DNA of 27,570 bases from Clostridiales bacterium UBA1701 (GTDB lineage Bacteria; Bacillota; Clostridia; Oscillospirales; Oscillospiraceae): the NCBI GenBank assembly GCA_002320035.1, contig DCJL01000007.1, positions 38,780-66,349 of the forward strand, given 5' to 3'. Positions 14,240-20,924 of the stretch are shown one piece after another. Position 1 is the stretch's first letter; each line of letters opens with the position of its first letter. The translations under genes and the position numbers were made by a program. Below the pieces are notes generated by a model. It was not told the origin of the DNA. It searched no databases and saw nothing but the letters and a program-made list of their open reading frames with translations.

Positions 14240-15493
14240 TTAGTACATAGAGAAAAGCTGCGGCTTTGGCTTGTATTTTACGCCGGAAACAAGGCCCATG
14301 GCGGCAAACATGGTCATCATGGACGATCCCCCATAACTGAAGAAAGGCAGCGTGATGCCAATGACCGGGGTGATGCCGATGCACATGCCTATATTAATCA
14401 GGGTCTGGATCGTGACAGCCGAGGCGACGCCCACGCATATAAGCATATCGAAGGTCCGGCCGGAGTGGAGCCCCACACGGACACAGTGGACGATTATTAC
14501 GACCAGCAGCAGGATCACCACCAGACAGCCGATCATACCCAGGGTCTCTCCGATGGACGCAAAGATAAAGTCCGTGTGTTTGCCGGTAAAAATTGTTGTG
14601 GCATGCTCGGAGTCCACCCCGGTCATGCGGCCGGAGGCAAGGCTCATCTTGCTCTGGGTCGTCTGCCAGGTGATGCCGTAGCCTGTGGGATCCACAGAGG
14701 GATCATAGGGGGCCACAAGACGCTTCTTCTGATAATCCTTGAGAAAATAATTCCACAGCAGCGGTATCGCAGCGGCCACAGCGGCAAAGCCCGCCGCAAA
14801 CCAGTACAGCTTTACTCCCGCCGCGAACAGCATTAAAAGGAAGATGCCCAGAATGATGGTCGCGCTGCCCAGGTCGGAGGAAACCACGACGATCATGCCG
14901 AACACCGCCAGAAAGTGCACCGCCATCTGCACAAGGGAGGTAAAGGCATTGATATCTCTATATTCCTTCAGATAAGTCATCTGCTTTGCGGAAACGATTA
15001 TGTATATGACCTTGATGACCTCCGAAGGCTGAATCCCGATGCCCGCGAAACGGATCCAGCTTTTGTTGCCCGTGCCGTCATCCTGGCCAAAGATCACCAG
15101 AGCCGCGATCAGAGCCACGTTCAGTATACAGAGCCACTTCCACTGGTCCGCAAGAAGGTCAGCATCAAAAACGGTCAGAACAATAAAAGCCACAATGCCC
15201 AGGAACATGGATAACACCTGAACAAAGACCAGCTTGGAGGGACTGGCTATATCCCAGCCGCCTTCATACATGCCCTTTCCCGCAATATAAACCATGGTAA
15301 TGCCGAAAATCGCACATATCATGCATATGCAGAACAGAAACATATCTGCCCGATTGAAAAATTCCTTTATTTTCTGTCGTTTGCTTTTTATGCCGGAACA
15401 CCGTCCTTTCGCTGGAGAAACTGAGATATCACCAAAATCCGAGCCTCGGACAGAGCATATTTTATCACATAATTGCTCTTTACGCAACGGCAT
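14240..15493 (-). CDS. FtsW/RodA/SpoVE family peptidoglycan polymerase (SEDS)
   Basis: This SEDS-family glycosyltransferase polymerises lipid II into glycan strands together with a class B PBP. It has about ten helices, with family hallmarks GNKSWIRFAGIGIQPSEVIK, VVSSDLGSATI, KHTDFIFASIGETLG (carrying the catalytic Asp) and the closing FFSYGGSSMMTM. The start is unclear. The open frame runs to 15529 and an ATG lies at 15493, but a convincing promoter (15459-15487) sits inside that part. The next canonical ATG (15346) is at the lip of the first helix and 19 bases from the nearest AAAGGA-type site. An ATA at 15391 is best placed after AAAGGA and would give 383 residues, normal for RodA. The extent given is the longest plausible one. 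RodA rather than FtsW or SpoVE cannot be decided from sequence alone. Confidence 0.85.
   Translation of the reverse strand: MPLRKEQLCDKICSVRGSDFGDISVSPAKGRCSGIKSKRQKIKEFFNRADMFLFCICMICAIFGITMVYIAGKGMYEGGWDIASPSKLVFVQVLSMFLGIVAFIVLTVFDADLLADQWKWLCILNVALIAALVIFGQDDGTGNKSWIRFAGIGIQPSEVIKVIYIIVSAKQMTYLKEYRDINAFTSLVQMAVHFLAVFGMIVVVSSDLGSATIILGIFLLMLFAAGVKLYWFAAGFAAVAAAIPLLWNYFLKDYQKKRLVAPYDPSVDPTGYGITWQTTQSKMSLASGRMTGVDSEHATTIFTGKHTDFIFASIGETLGMIGCLVVILLLVVIIVHCVRVGLHSGRTFDMLICVGVASAVTIQTLINIGMCIGITPVIGITLPFFSYGGSSMMTMFAAMGLVSGVKYKPKPQLFSMY
15459..15487 (-). promoter_or_regulatory. promoter candidate of the RodA/FtsW-type gene
   Basis: On the minus strand TTGCGT (15487-15482), a 17-bp spacer and TAAAAT (15464-15459). 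If used, transcripts start near 15452, downstream of the ATG at 15493. Confidence 0.5.
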
Positions 15494-15499
15494 AAATCG

Positions 15500-15508
15500 T
15501 GTTATAAT
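15500..15508 (+). promoter_or_regulatory. extended -10 promoter of tsaE-tsaB
   Basis: TG-T-TATAAT (15500-15508) is a perfect extended -10 placed 36 bp before the tsaE ATG. The -35 is poor. It is back to back with the RodA/FtsW-type promoter. Confidence 0.55.
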
Positions 15509-15543
15509 AACAAAAGTGTAAATTCTCAATGATGGAGACTGTC

Positions 15544-15969
15544 ATGCCCACATATATTACCAAAAGTGAACAGGAGACCGAGCAGCTGGGAATGCGCTTT
15601 GCGGAAAAGCTCCCCGGCGGCGCGGTCGTTGCTATGTATGGCGATCTGGGTGCAGGAAAGACCGCCTTTGTCCGCGGCATGGCCCGGGGTCTTGGGCTTG
15701 ACTGCAGAGTTTCCAGCCCAACATTTACCATTGTAAATGAGTACCTGGGCAAGCGCGAGCTGATTCATTTCGATATGTACCGTCTTTCCAGCGCGGACGA
15801 GCTCTTTGACATCGGCTGGGAGGACTATCTAAACAGAGGCGCCGTCTGCGCGGTGGAGTGGAGCGAAAACGTGCAGGACGCCTTTTTTGGCGACGAAATT
15901 CGGGTTCGCATTGAAAAGCTTGGAGATTTACAGCGCAAAATCACCATTGAGGGGGCGGAAGAATGCTGA
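15544..15969 (+). CDS. tsaE: tRNA t6A modification ATPase TsaE
   Basis: This 141-residue P-loop ATPase is the energising component of the TsaBDE complex that makes N6-threonylcarbamoyladenosine on ANN-decoding tRNAs. Walker A is GDLGAGKT (about 33-40). The family segments SSPTFTIVNEY and HFDMYRL follow, then VCAVEWSEN (Walker-B-like region with Glu). The length is typical. I chose the ATG at 15544 because GGAG lies six bases upstream. Its end overlaps tsaB by seven bases, the usual arrangement. tsaD and tsaC are not in this window. Confidence 0.95.
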   Translation: MPTYITKSEQETEQLGMRFAEKLPGGAVVAMYGDLGAGKTAFVRGMARGLGLDCRVSSPTFTIVNEYLGKRELIHFDMYRLSSADELFDIGWEDYLNRGAVCAVEWSENVQDAFFGDEIRVRIEKLGDLQRKITIEGAEEC

Positions 15970-16667
15970 TCCTAGCCTTTGAATCCTCGGCCCGGGCGGC
16001 CTCCGCCGCTCTTTGCCGGGACGGGTGCCTTGTCTCCCAGTACAGTCAGTGCAGCGCCCTGACTCATAGCAGGACGCTCCTGCCTATGGCGGAGGATATG
16101 CTGAAAAATGCGGAAATCGCGCTCGCTGATGTAGACCTTATCGCCGTTGCCCATGGTCCCGGTTCCTTTACTGGCATCCGCATCGGGGTGTCCACGGTGA
16201 AAGGGCTGGCCTGGGCGGCAGAGAAGCCCTGTGTGGGCGTGTCCACCCTGGAGGCAATGGCATGGCATGGGCTTGCCGCCGGAGGCTATGTCTGCCCGGT
16301 GATGGACGCCCGGCGGAGCCAGGTATATAGCGCGCTTTTCGAGATACAGGCCCAGAAGCCCCGGCGTCTGAGCGAGGACAGGCCTCTTGCCTTGAGTGAG
16401 CTTGCGGAAGAGATCCGCGCGCTGAAGGAGCCTGTATTCCTTGTGGGGGATGGGGCGGAGCTCACGGCGGCTTATTTTCAGGAAAACAATATCCCTTATC
16501 GTCTGGCGCCGGAGAATCTTCGCTGGCAAAGCGCCTGGGGTGTTGCGATGGCCGCGGCAGACAAGCCTGCCGCCGGAGCGGACGCACTGCTGCCCGTTTA
16601 TCTGCGCCTGTCTCAGGCGGAGCGGGAGCGGCAGGAGCGCCTTGAAAAAGGCGGCGAAAAACTCTGA
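15963..16667 (+). CDS. tsaB: tRNA t6A modification scaffold TsaB
   Basis: This 234-residue protein of the ASKHA fold is an inactive paralogue of TsaD that forms the core of the t6A complex. It shows the N-terminal MLILAFESSARAASAAL strand and the signature AHGPGSFTGIRIGVSTVKGL (about 60-79). The C-terminus is charged. It overlaps tsaE (ATG inside the tsaE end), so the two are translationally coupled. In many Firmicutes a rimI acetyltransferase gene follows; here there is a hairpin and then upp, so rimI is elsewhere or absent. Confidence 0.95.
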   Translation: MLILAFESSARAASAALCRDGCLVSQYSQCSALTHSRTLLPMAEDMLKNAEIALADVDLIAVAHGPGSFTGIRIGVSTVKGLAWAAEKPCVGVSTLEAMAWHGLAAGGYVCPVMDARRSQVYSALFEIQAQKPRRLSEDRPLALSELAEEIRALKEPVFLVGDGAELTAAYFQENNIPYRLAPENLRWQSAWGVAMAAADKPAAGADALLPVYLRLSQAERERQERLEKGGEKL

Positions 16668-16669
16668 AC

Positions 16670-16692
16670 AAAACAGTCTTTCGGCTGTTTTT
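16670..16692 (+). terminator. terminator after tsaB
   Basis: AAAACAGTC (16670-16678) pairs with GGCTGTTTT (16683-16691) around a TTTC loop, with T residues running to 16692. It is short but correctly placed three bases after the tsaB stop. Confidence 0.6.
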
Positions 16693-16801
16693 GGCGGCTC
16701 GCCCGGTTTGTTTTGGGGAAAGCGCCGCATAAATAAATTGATTGCCCCGCCATTGCAAGTCCCGGCGTGAGGCGGCGGAAAAACAGAAGGAGAACGAGAA
16801 C

Positions 16802-17431
16802 ATGAGCAAAGTATGCGTATTCGACCATCCCCTTATCCAGCACAAGCTGTCCATCATGCGCGACAAGACCACCAGCGTGAAGGAATTCCGCGAACTGGTT
16901 TCCGAGATCGCCATGCTGATGTGCTATGAGGCGACCAGGGACCTGCCTATGGAGGAAGTGGAGGTCGAGACCCCGGTGGCCATGGCGAAGTGCCGCCGCA
17001 TTGCCGGCAAAAAGCTGGCCATAGTCCCCATTCTCCGTGCCGGTCTGGGTATGGTGGACGGTATGGTGAGCATGATGCCGAACGTGAAGGTGGGCCATGT
17101 GGGCCTGTTCCGTGACCCCCAGACGCTGGAGCCGGTAAAGTATTACTTTAAGATGCCCCCCGATATCAATGAGCGCGATGTTATCGTGGTCGATCCCATG
17201 CTGGCCACCGGCGGCTCCGCCTCCGCCGCCATCACCTTCCTGAAGGAAGTGGGCGTAAAGCACATAAAGCTCATGTGCCTTATCGGCGCTCCCGAGGGAG
17301 TAGCGCGTATGCAGGCCGACCATCCCGACGTAGACATCTATGTTGCCGCGCTGGACAGTCATCTGAACGAGCATGGCTATATTGTCCCCGGCCTGGGCGA
17401 CGCGGGCGACCGCATCTTTGGCACCAAGTAA
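16802..17431 (+). CDS. upp: uracil phosphoribosyltransferase
   Basis: This 209-residue enzyme converts uracil and PRPP to UMP in pyrimidine salvage in the cytoplasm. The PRPP-binding loop VIVVDPMLATGGSA (about 124-137) and the uracil-binding C-terminal part (GYIVPGLGDAGDRIFGT) are intact, and the length matches the family. I chose the ATG at 16802 because AAGGAG lies about ten bases upstream. The 110 bp upstream holds the tsaB terminator and a GC-rich stretch with no clear attenuator. It is probably a single-gene unit with the 17451 hairpin downstream. Confidence 0.97.
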   Translation: MSKVCVFDHPLIQHKLSIMRDKTTSVKEFRELVSEIAMLMCYEATRDLPMEEVEVETPVAMAKCRRIAGKKLAIVPILRAGLGMVDGMVSMMPNVKVGHVGLFRDPQTLEPVKYYFKMPPDINERDVIVVDPMLATGGSASAAITFLKEVGVKHIKLMCLIGAPEGVARMQADHPDVDIYVAALDSHLNEHGYIVPGLGDAGDRIFGTK

Positions 17432-17450
17432 TTACAGGCGTTTTATAAAA

Positions 17451-17485
17451 TACAACGGCTTGCCATTTTACGGCAAGCCGTTGTA
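17451..17485. terminator. bidirectional terminator between upp and the KamA-family gene
   Basis: A 14-bp perfect stem (TACAACGGCTTGCC 17451-17464, complement 17472-17485) with a 7-base loop. It is followed by T-rich tails in both directions and is set between convergent genes. Confidence 0.88.
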
Positions 17486-17517
17486 TCTTTATCTGTTATT
17501 ATGGTAATTTTTAAGGT

Positions 17518-18648
17518 TCAGGCGCTTTCTACCAGTTCTCCAACTGGATTAAGCTCTTCATCCAGCCAAGTATCCTCAGGGGAGATGGGGCGAGTAAAAA
17601 TGCGGCAGCAATCCTCGGGATATTTGTTCTGGTGAAATTTGAACAGCATATTGCCGTCAGGCATCCGTCCAATGATTTCTATCTTTCCCCGCGGATGGCT
17701 CATAACGTAGCGAAGTGCCTTTCCAAAGCCATTTTGCAAGGCCTTTGCTCCATCCACGATCTCAACGCCTTCCGAAAGCGGTACTTGAAAATGCCCTTGC
17801 ACACCTGTAACCGGTCGGCATTGAAAAATATAGTATGGTGATACCCCAATCCTGGTCAGCCCGGCTAAAAGCGCACCCAAGGTCTGGGCATCGTCATTTA
17901 CACCTTTAAGCAGCACCGTTTGATTCTTCACCTGAACGCCGCACTCCTGCAACGCCTGCACCGCGCGCTGCGCCTGGGCTGTAATCTCTCTGGGATGATT
18001 GAACTGAGTTACAAGGCACAGGCTTTTCCGGGCGGAGTATCTTCTAAGCAAAGCCAGCAGTTCCTCGTCTCCGTATATGCGTTCTGGCAATGTAACCGGA
18101 ACACGGGACCCAAACCGGATCAAATCCAGACTTTTGATTTCCGTCAAGGTATTTAAATACCGCTCAATGGCCGCATTTGTATTCATCAGGGCGTCTCCGC
18201 CCGATATAAGAACATTGTTGATCTCAGCATGTGTTGAAATATAGGCTGCCGCATCGGCCAAATTTTTATTCAGCTCATCCTCAGATTGGCCAACCATGCG
18301 TCTTCTGAAACAATGGCGGCAATACATGGCGCATTTGTTCGTGGACAGCAGCAGCGCTGTCCGCCTATACTTATGCTGGAGTCCTTCGGCCCTATAATTT
18401 AAAGCCTCTCCGCTTGTATCCTGGCTGCCGCCAAGCGCCAGCTCCTCCACTGAGGGGACGCACATTCTCGCTATTGGGTCCTTTGGATTTTCTTTATCCA
18501 CAAGCGAGATATAATATGGTGTTATTTTCATCGGATAATGCGCAATGACCTCTGCGCACTGAATCCGCTCCTCCTCGCTCAGCCCCAGCACGGCTGCCAG
18601 CTCGTCCTCGTTTCTTATGCTGTTTTTTAATTCACTCTGCCAACTCAT
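17518..18648 (-). CDS. KamA-family radical SAM protein (lysine 2,3-aminomutase-like)
   Basis: This 376-residue radical SAM enzyme carries the cluster-binding CxxxCxxC motif CAMYCRHC (Cys106, 110, 113), the VLISGGDALM SAM-binding segment (146-155) and the HPRGKIEIIG segment that supplies the likely PLP lysine (Lys322, tentative). Family members are lysine 2,3-aminomutases (about 415 residues) and the EF-P modifying EpmB type (about 340); this one falls between. No lysine fermentation genes, epmA or efp lie nearby, so the substrate is open. The ATG at 18648 follows AAAGGCGG. Confidence 0.88.
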   Translation of the reverse strand: MSWQSELKNSIRNEDELAAVLGLSEEERIQCAEVIAHYPMKITPYYISLVDKENPKDPIARMCVPSVEELALGGSQDTSGEALNYRAEGLQHKYRRTALLLSTNKCAMYCRHCFRRRMVGQSEDELNKNLADAAAYISTHAEINNVLISGGDALMNTNAAIERYLNTLTEIKSLDLIRFGSRVPVTLPERIYGDEELLALLRRYSARKSLCLVTQFNHPREITAQAQRAVQALQECGVQVKNQTVLLKGVNDDAQTLGALLAGLTRIGVSPYYIFQCRPVTGVQGHFQVPLSEGVEIVDGAKALQNGFGKALRYVMSHPRGKIEIIGRMPDGNMLFKFHQNKYPEDCCRIFTRPISPEDTWLDEELNPVGELVESA

Positions 18649-18704
18649 CTAAAACCGCCTTTCTCTTTAGATCTATAAAACCGCAAAAAACTGCACTTTT
18701 TTCA

Positions 18705-18713
18705 ATTATATCA
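18705..18713 (-). promoter_or_regulatory. extended -10 promoter of the KamA-family gene
   Basis: On the minus strand TG-A-TATAAT (18713-18705) lies 57 bp before the start. No good -35 is seen. The rest of 18650-18827 is A+T-rich and otherwise empty. Confidence 0.5.
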
Positions 18714-18827
18714 CATTTTTCGTTGAAAAGATAAATGAAAAAGCATTTTTAACGTTTTATTCATATAAAACATAAAGATTTATAAAAAAAGATTATAGAC
18801 GGTAGACCGGTCATATCCGGGTCTGGT

Positions 18828-19997
18828 TCAGTCTTCCTCCTCTTCCTGCTCGATATAGACCCAGGAGCTGTTGTTGGGCAGGTAGTTTATTACCACGGGC
18901 ACCAGCCTGTCATACACACTGCCGATGGTCACATCGCTCTCAATATCGCTCACATTATAGGAATAGGTGTATTTGTCGGTGGGGAAATATACCCTGTCGT
19001 AAATCTTCATAAACAGCGCCGCGTCCTGACCATTGCTCTCGTCAGTCCTCGCCAGCGCGATCCGGCTGTTGCAGTAAATGGACAGGCGGCCGCTTCTTTC
19101 GGAAAGCTGATCGGCCACATAGGTCGCAAAGCCGCAGACAGCGGTCACCGGGCCGGGGGTCGTGGACATTTCCCGGGTATACACAAAAAAGCTCTGCGCT
19201 TCCGTCTCTTCCTCATCCTCGTCCTTCTCCCGGACAGGATGCATCACATCGGCCAGCACCACTTCATCAAAGCCCATGGCGAACAGCTCATTGGCAAGCT
19301 GGACCACATAGTTTCTGACCTCGGAATTATATGGATCCAGCCAGGTTCCCTCCTCGCTGGTATAGTTGGCGCCGTAGGCCGTGCGCAGGGCCACGGTAGT
19401 GCTGCGGGAGGCAAAACTGTCGTCCACACAGCAGCTAATCTGCGCCGCCAGATATATGTCCTTTTCCTCATTGGCCTTCAGTTCCTGTACAATACGGGGC
19501 ATATCCATGGCCACCTGGGAATCGTCCGACAGGCCGAAGCTCACCGCCGCATCCGCTGAGGAGCTCCACATGAGCCGCCCGGTCCTGGGCTTCATCTCAA
19601 GCAGCAGCGCGTTGCCTTCGGAAAGTCGGTCAGCATATTCAAGGATTTTTTTCTCTGTCATTTCCTCCGCCGGGACAAACATGGCTTTTATTCCCGCCAG
19701 GTTTTCCCCCGCCACTGCCTCCACGCCGGAATAGTCCGCCGGGTCGAACACGATCTCGGTCTCCACGGTGTCAAAAACCTTTACCTCGTTGCCCTGGCTG
19801 TCGATAACGGTGTTTTCTTCCTCCGCCATGCCCGGCAGCTCCACGTTCACCCCGTCCTTGGTAATGACGGCGTATTTTTGAGTGCCGTAAAAGGCAGCCA
19901 GCAGCAACGCCGATATGCCCAGAATTATGGCGAATGGGATGAGTGCATAGTTCCGCTTCTTCCGCCGGCCTTTATAAAATTCAAAATTTCTTGCCAA
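18828..19997 (-). CDS. membrane-anchored putative glycoside hydrolase (DUF4015-type TIM barrel)
   Basis: This 389-residue protein has a basic N-terminus, one helix (about 17-38) and an extracytoplasmic region. That region resembles the DUF4015 putative glycosyl-hydrolase barrel, best seen in WLDPYNSEVRNYVVQLANEL followed by GFDEVVLADVMHP (about 215-255). In the family consensus the last part usually reads like FDEIQFDYIRFP. Here the Asp-Tyr-Ile-Arg core is changed to Ala-Asp-Val-Met, so activity may be altered or lost. The C-terminus is very acidic. The start is a TTG at 19997 behind GGAG. It lies 59 bp after rpiB and is probably co-transcribed with it. Confidence 0.75.
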   Translation of the reverse strand: MARNFEFYKGRRKKRNYALIPFAIILGISALLLAAFYGTQKYAVITKDGVNVELPGMAEEENTVIDSQGNEVKVFDTVETEIVFDPADYSGVEAVAGENLAGIKAMFVPAEEMTEKKILEYADRLSEGNALLLEMKPRTGRLMWSSSADAAVSFGLSDDSQVAMDMPRIVQELKANEEKDIYLAAQISCCVDDSFASRSTTVALRTAYGANYTSEEGTWLDPYNSEVRNYVVQLANELFAMGFDEVVLADVMHPVREKDEDEEETEAQSFFVYTREMSTTPGPVTAVCGFATYVADQLSERSGRLSIYCNSRIALARTDESNGQDAALFMKIYDRVYFPTDKYTYSYNVSDIESDVTIGSVYDRLVPVVINYLPNNSSWVYIEQEEEED

Positions 19998-20056
19998 GTT
20001 ACCGCTCCAATCTTCCCGCCGCCGTGCCGGGGCGGGTGGTTCTAATTAGCCTTGTC

Positions 20057-20485
20057 TCAGCCCTCTATCAGGGAGATGCGGCGGATGTGCCGCTCATCAT
20101 TGGAAAAAGGCGTGTCCAAAAAGGTGTCGACTATCTTCAGCGCCAGCCCTTCTCCCACCACTCTGGCGCCCATGGCCAGAATGTTGGCGTCATTATGCTC
20201 TCTGGTCGCCTGAGCGGAGAAGCAGTCCCCGCAGAGCGCCGCCCGGATTCTGGGAACCTTGTTGGCGGCAATGGAAATGCCGATGCCCGTGCCGCAGATC
20301 ACGATGCCCCGCTCAAACTCGCCGGAGGCCACGGCCAGCGCCACGGCCCTGCCGTACTCCGGATAGTCGCAGCTGTCCTTGGTGTAGGTTCCAAAATCTT
20401 TATATTCCAGGCCCCGCTTTTCAAGATGGGCCATTACCGCCTTTTTTAGCTCAAATCCGCCGTGATCACTGCCAATTGCAATCAT
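20057..20485 (-). CDS. rpiB: ribose 5-phosphate isomerase B
   Basis: This 142-residue RpiB/LacAB-family enzyme interconverts ribose 5-phosphate and ribulose 5-phosphate in the pentose phosphate pathway. The N-terminal IAIGSDHGGFELK, the catalytic-Cys loop GIVICGTGIGISIAANKV and the C-terminal ATREHNDANILAMGARV (catalytic His region) are all present, and the length is normal. The ATG at 20485 follows GGAGGG. It leads a two-gene unit with the putative glycoside hydrolase. Confidence 0.96.
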   Translation of the reverse strand: MIAIGSDHGGFELKKAVMAHLEKRGLEYKDFGTYTKDSCDYPEYGRAVALAVASGEFERGIVICGTGIGISIAANKVPRIRAALCGDCFSAQATREHNDANILAMGARVVGEGLALKIVDTFLDTPFSNDERHIRRISLIEG

Positions 20486-20515
20486 TTTTCATCCCTCCGA
20501 CAATAAAGTCATTAT

Positions 20516-20544
20516 ATTTTATCACTATCTCCCAAAAGGTTCAA
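20516..20544 (-). promoter_or_regulatory. rpiB promoter
   Basis: On the minus strand TTGAAC (20544-20539), a 17-bp spacer and TAAAAT (20521-20516). The -35 lies within the palindrome TTCAAG-N7-CTTGAA (20540-20558), an operator candidate. Confidence 0.6.
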
Positions 20545-20592
20545 GTATAATCCTTGAACGCTGATTTTACATTATTTTCATAATACGCGCGG

Positions 20593-20621
20593 TTGCGTTC
20601 ATCGACAGAGCATGGTATACT
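20593..20621 (+). promoter_or_regulatory. promoter of the small membrane protein/zinc-ribbon pair
   Basis: TTGCGT (20593-20598), a 17-bp spacer and TATACT (20616-20621), about 60 bp before the ATG at 20680. Confidence 0.55.
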
Positions 20622-20679
20622 TGATGTGGTTTTTTTACAGCATTTTACAAAATTCGAACTTCGGAAAGGGATGGATGCG

Positions 20680-20913
20680 ATGAGCCCTAACATTTTTGTT
20701 TTACTCCCCCTTATTCTTGTTGTTCTTGTGATCAATTATTTTGTGGCCCGTGAGTTTTATAAAGCCGCCAGCGCCAAGGGCTGGAACCAGATAAAATATT
20801 TTTGGCTGTCTTTCCTGCTGGGTCCCTCGGGTTATCTCCTTGTTATCGCCCTGCCCGACAGAGGGGGCCAGCACATGTCTGCCTTGGTCAGCCGGGATTT
20901 GCCTGAGCTTTAA
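20680..20913 (+). CDS. small two-helix membrane protein
   Basis: This is a 77-residue protein of unknown function. It has a helix at about 4-22, a basic cytoplasmic-type turn (REFYKAASAKGWNQIKYFW), and a second helix that ends in VIALPDRG. Small proteins of this design (a turn ending YFW, then a helix ending ALPDR) recur in Clostridia next to zinc-ribbon membrane proteins (recollection). I chose the ATG at 20680 because GGAAAGGG is correctly spaced from it, while the ATG at 20671 abuts the site. Its stop overlaps the TAAGGAGG of the next gene, so the two are co-translated. Confidence 0.7.
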   Translation: MSPNIFVLLPLILVVLVINYFVAREFYKAASAKGWNQIKYFWLSFLLGPSGYLLVIALPDRGGQHMSALVSRDLPEL

Positions 20914-20924
20914 GGAGGATTCAA

